The position numbers and the translations under genes were made by a program. A stretch of DNA of 7,847 bases from Deltaproteobacteria bacterium. GTDB lineage: Bacteria > Myxococcota > XYA12-FULL-58-9 > JAUUZB01. This document shows, piece after piece, positions 7,035 to 7,847 of this stretch. Below the pieces are notes generated by a model, which saw only the letters and a list, made by a program, of their open reading frames with translations, searched no databases and was not told the origin of the DNA. Each line of letters starts with the position of its first letter. The first letter of the stretch is position 1. The stretch is taken from NCBI GenBank assembly GCA_030590185.1, contig JAUUZB010000136.1:1-7847 (forward strand), read 5' to 3'.

Positions 7035-7063
7035 AAGCTAGTTGGGCTCCCTCGATGTGTCAA
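7035..7063 (-). promoter_or_regulatory. Sigma70-like promoter of the leftward operon (leaderless)
   Basis: On the minus strand TTGACA (7063-7058, perfect -35 consensus) is followed by a 17-nt spacer and TAGCTT (7040-7035, 3 of 6 to the -10 consensus). Six bases, TTCACC, then separate the -10 box from the ATG. The expected start of transcription, about 7 nt past the -10 box, falls on the A of that ATG at 7028, which predicts a leaderless mRNA. The absence of any SD before this ATG supports it. It is probably the main promoter for all six leftward genes. Confidence 0.6.
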
Positions 7064-7073
7064 GCGAGTTGAC
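7059..7073. promoter_or_regulatory. Inverted repeat GTCAA-N5-TTGAC joining the two divergent -35 boxes
   Basis: GTCAA (7059-7063) and TTGAC (7069-7073) form a perfect 5-bp inverted repeat around GCGAG. The left arm belongs to the leftward -35 box and the right arm to the rightward one. The symmetry may simply result from two outward-facing -35 boxes. Alternatively, a dimeric regulator could bind here and control both promoters together. Confidence 0.45.
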
Positions 7074-7097
7074 CCGCCCGATCGCCACGTGCATACT
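7069..7097 (+). promoter_or_regulatory. Sigma70-like promoter of the Clp gene (leaderless or nearly so)
   Basis: TTGACC (7069-7074, 5 of 6 to consensus), a 17-nt spacer, then CATACT (7092-7097, 4 of 6). Transcription should begin about 7103-7107, at or just before the GTG at 7107. The alternative GTG at 7089 lies within the spacer and could not be on this transcript, so the promoter supports 7107 as the start codon. Confidence 0.6.
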
Positions 7098-7106
7098 CGC
7101 CGCCGC

Positions 7107-7847
7107 GTGGCCTACCTCCCCGAAAGCTCCGAAACCGTTCGTGCCATCCTCGAGGCCGAGGACATCGCGGCGCGTGCCGAGCAGCCGGTCGCCTCCACAC
7201 ACCTGCTCCTGGCCTTCTTCACCTTCCCCAACCGGGCCCAGGTGCTGCTCAACGAGCGGGGCATCGATGAGGATCGCGTCATCGCGGAGATCCGCGTCAT
7301 CGAGGACGAGCCACCGCGCACGGTATTGCGCATCCGCGACCGCGCCCGAGAGATCGCCAACGGGTCCGGCTCCGAGGACGTCGATTGCCTGCACCTGCTG
7401 ATCGCGCTGACCCGCCTGCGGGATGCCTTCGCCTACAAGCTCCTCGAGCGCACCGGCACTTCCTTGACCGCCCTGCGCAACGTGGCGGTCAGCTACGTCA
7501 CCGGTAACATGCCGCGTCGTTACCGCACCATCCCGAAGCCTGAGTCGACCCATCAGCCGGTGCTGCAACGGCGCACCCGGCTCGCGCCGAGCACGGTTTT
7601 GGAGCGCAAACCGGAAGCGGCGGAGGTTGAGGAGGAAGACGACGCTGGGGATGATGCCTTCAGCACCCTCGCCAACGCCGTAGACGCCGCCGCCGCGCTC
7701 GCCGCCGAGTCCCCCAAGCCGCTGCATCTTTCGCCGTCGGCCACGCCGTTCCCGGCGGCCAAGCCGGCTGCAACCTCCGCCGAGCCGTCCGCCTCCCAAA
7801 TCGAGCAGATCGCCCCCACCCTGGCGACCTGCGGTGTCGACCTAACC
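7107..7847 (+). CDS. ClpA/ClpC-type AAA+ unfoldase, N-terminal part (partial)
   Basis: Open to the window edge; 247 codons are present from the GTG at 7107. Clp/Hsp100 proteins unfold substrates with ATP and, for ClpA/ClpC, feed them to ClpP. Residues 6-131 form the Clp N-domain with its two repeats: SSETVRAILEAEDIAARAEQ and THLLLAFFTFPNRAQVLLNERGID in the first, RTVLRIRDRAREIANG and CLHLLIALTRLRDAFAYKLL in the second. A linker of about 100 residues follows (132-232), with a basic start (PRRYR), an acidic run (EVEEEDDAGDD, 173-183) and Ala/Pro-rich sequence. The final residues APTLATCGVDLT match the entry into AAA+ domain 1, which in this family usually precedes 'LDPVVGR'. The Walker motifs lie outside the window, so ATPase function and ClpP-binding loop cannot be judged. 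In-frame GTG at 7089 is an alternative start. The linker is long compared with typical ClpC. Confidence 0.85.
   Translation, partial: MAYLPESSETVRAILEAEDIAARAEQPVASTHLLLAFFTFPNRAQVLLNERGIDEDRVIAEIRVIEDEPPRTVLRIRDRAREIANGSGSEDVDCLHLLIALTRLRDAFAYKLLERTGTSLTALRNVAVSYVTGNMPRRYRTIPKPESTHQPVLQRRTRLAPSTVLERKPEAAEVEEEDDAGDDAFSTLANAVDAAAALAAESPKPLHLSPSATPFPAAKPAATSAEPSASQIEQIAPTLATCGVDLT

Noticed and set aside
7042..7401. 119-codon rightward frame beginning at TTG 7042 ahead of the Clp frame
   Set aside because: Its start lies upstream of the predicted transcription start near 7104, and the Clp_N homology is in a different frame.
7038..7799. 253-codon leftward open frame antisense to the Clp gene
   Set aside because: Gly/Arg-rich sequence with no motif; the rightward strand shows both Clp_N repeats and a well-placed promoter.

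Overview
The window is GC-rich bacterial chromosome, almost entirely coding, with no phage, transposon, CRISPR or RNA-gene signal. The gene content is an outer-membrane TPR lipoprotein of the Tgl/PilF type, a secreted lipoprotein with pre-peptidase-like repeats, a two-domain SppA carrying a beta-barrel-like N-terminal part, and a Clp_N-containing unfoldase with a long linker. Together with GTG starts and few clear Shine-Dalgarno sites, this fits a didermic bacterium of the Myxococcota/Deltaproteobacteria type. That placement is an inference; no marker gene here settles it.

Layout. Six genes run leftward as one tightly packed unit from 7028 to the left edge: a small secreted protein of unknown function; a Tgl/PilF-like TPR lipoprotein (17-nt gap); the recombination mediator recO (3-nt gap); a lipoprotein with three 135-residue repeats and a calcineurin-type phosphoesterase domain (ATGA overlap with recO); an SppA-type peptidase (41-nt gap); and the start of a gene that may encode a DUF4388/PATAN-like domain (GTGA overlap, cut by the window edge). 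One gene runs rightward from 7107 to the right edge. It is the N-terminal third or less of a ClpA/ClpC-type AAA+ unfoldase and ends just as the first AAA+ domain begins. No gene-free stretch exceeds 300 bases; the largest is the 78-nt divergent intergenic region 7029-7106.

Regulation. The intergenic region holds two back-to-back sigma70-like promoters, each with a 17-bp spacer. Their -35 boxes form an inverted repeat (GTCAA-N5-TTGAC). Both -10 boxes sit so close to the start codons that both transcripts should be leaderless or nearly so. A weaker promoter-like element with the same geometry lies before sppA.

How the genes may work together. Four of the six leftward genes appear to encode exported or envelope proteins: small secreted protein, TPR lipoprotein, phosphoesterase lipoprotein and barrel-SppA. 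The operon therefore looks like an envelope/secretion unit with recO embedded in it. The most unusual item is the fusion of a roughly 240-residue beta-barrel-like region to a catalytically intact SppA. It suggests a protease tethered to the outer membrane instead of the inner membrane.
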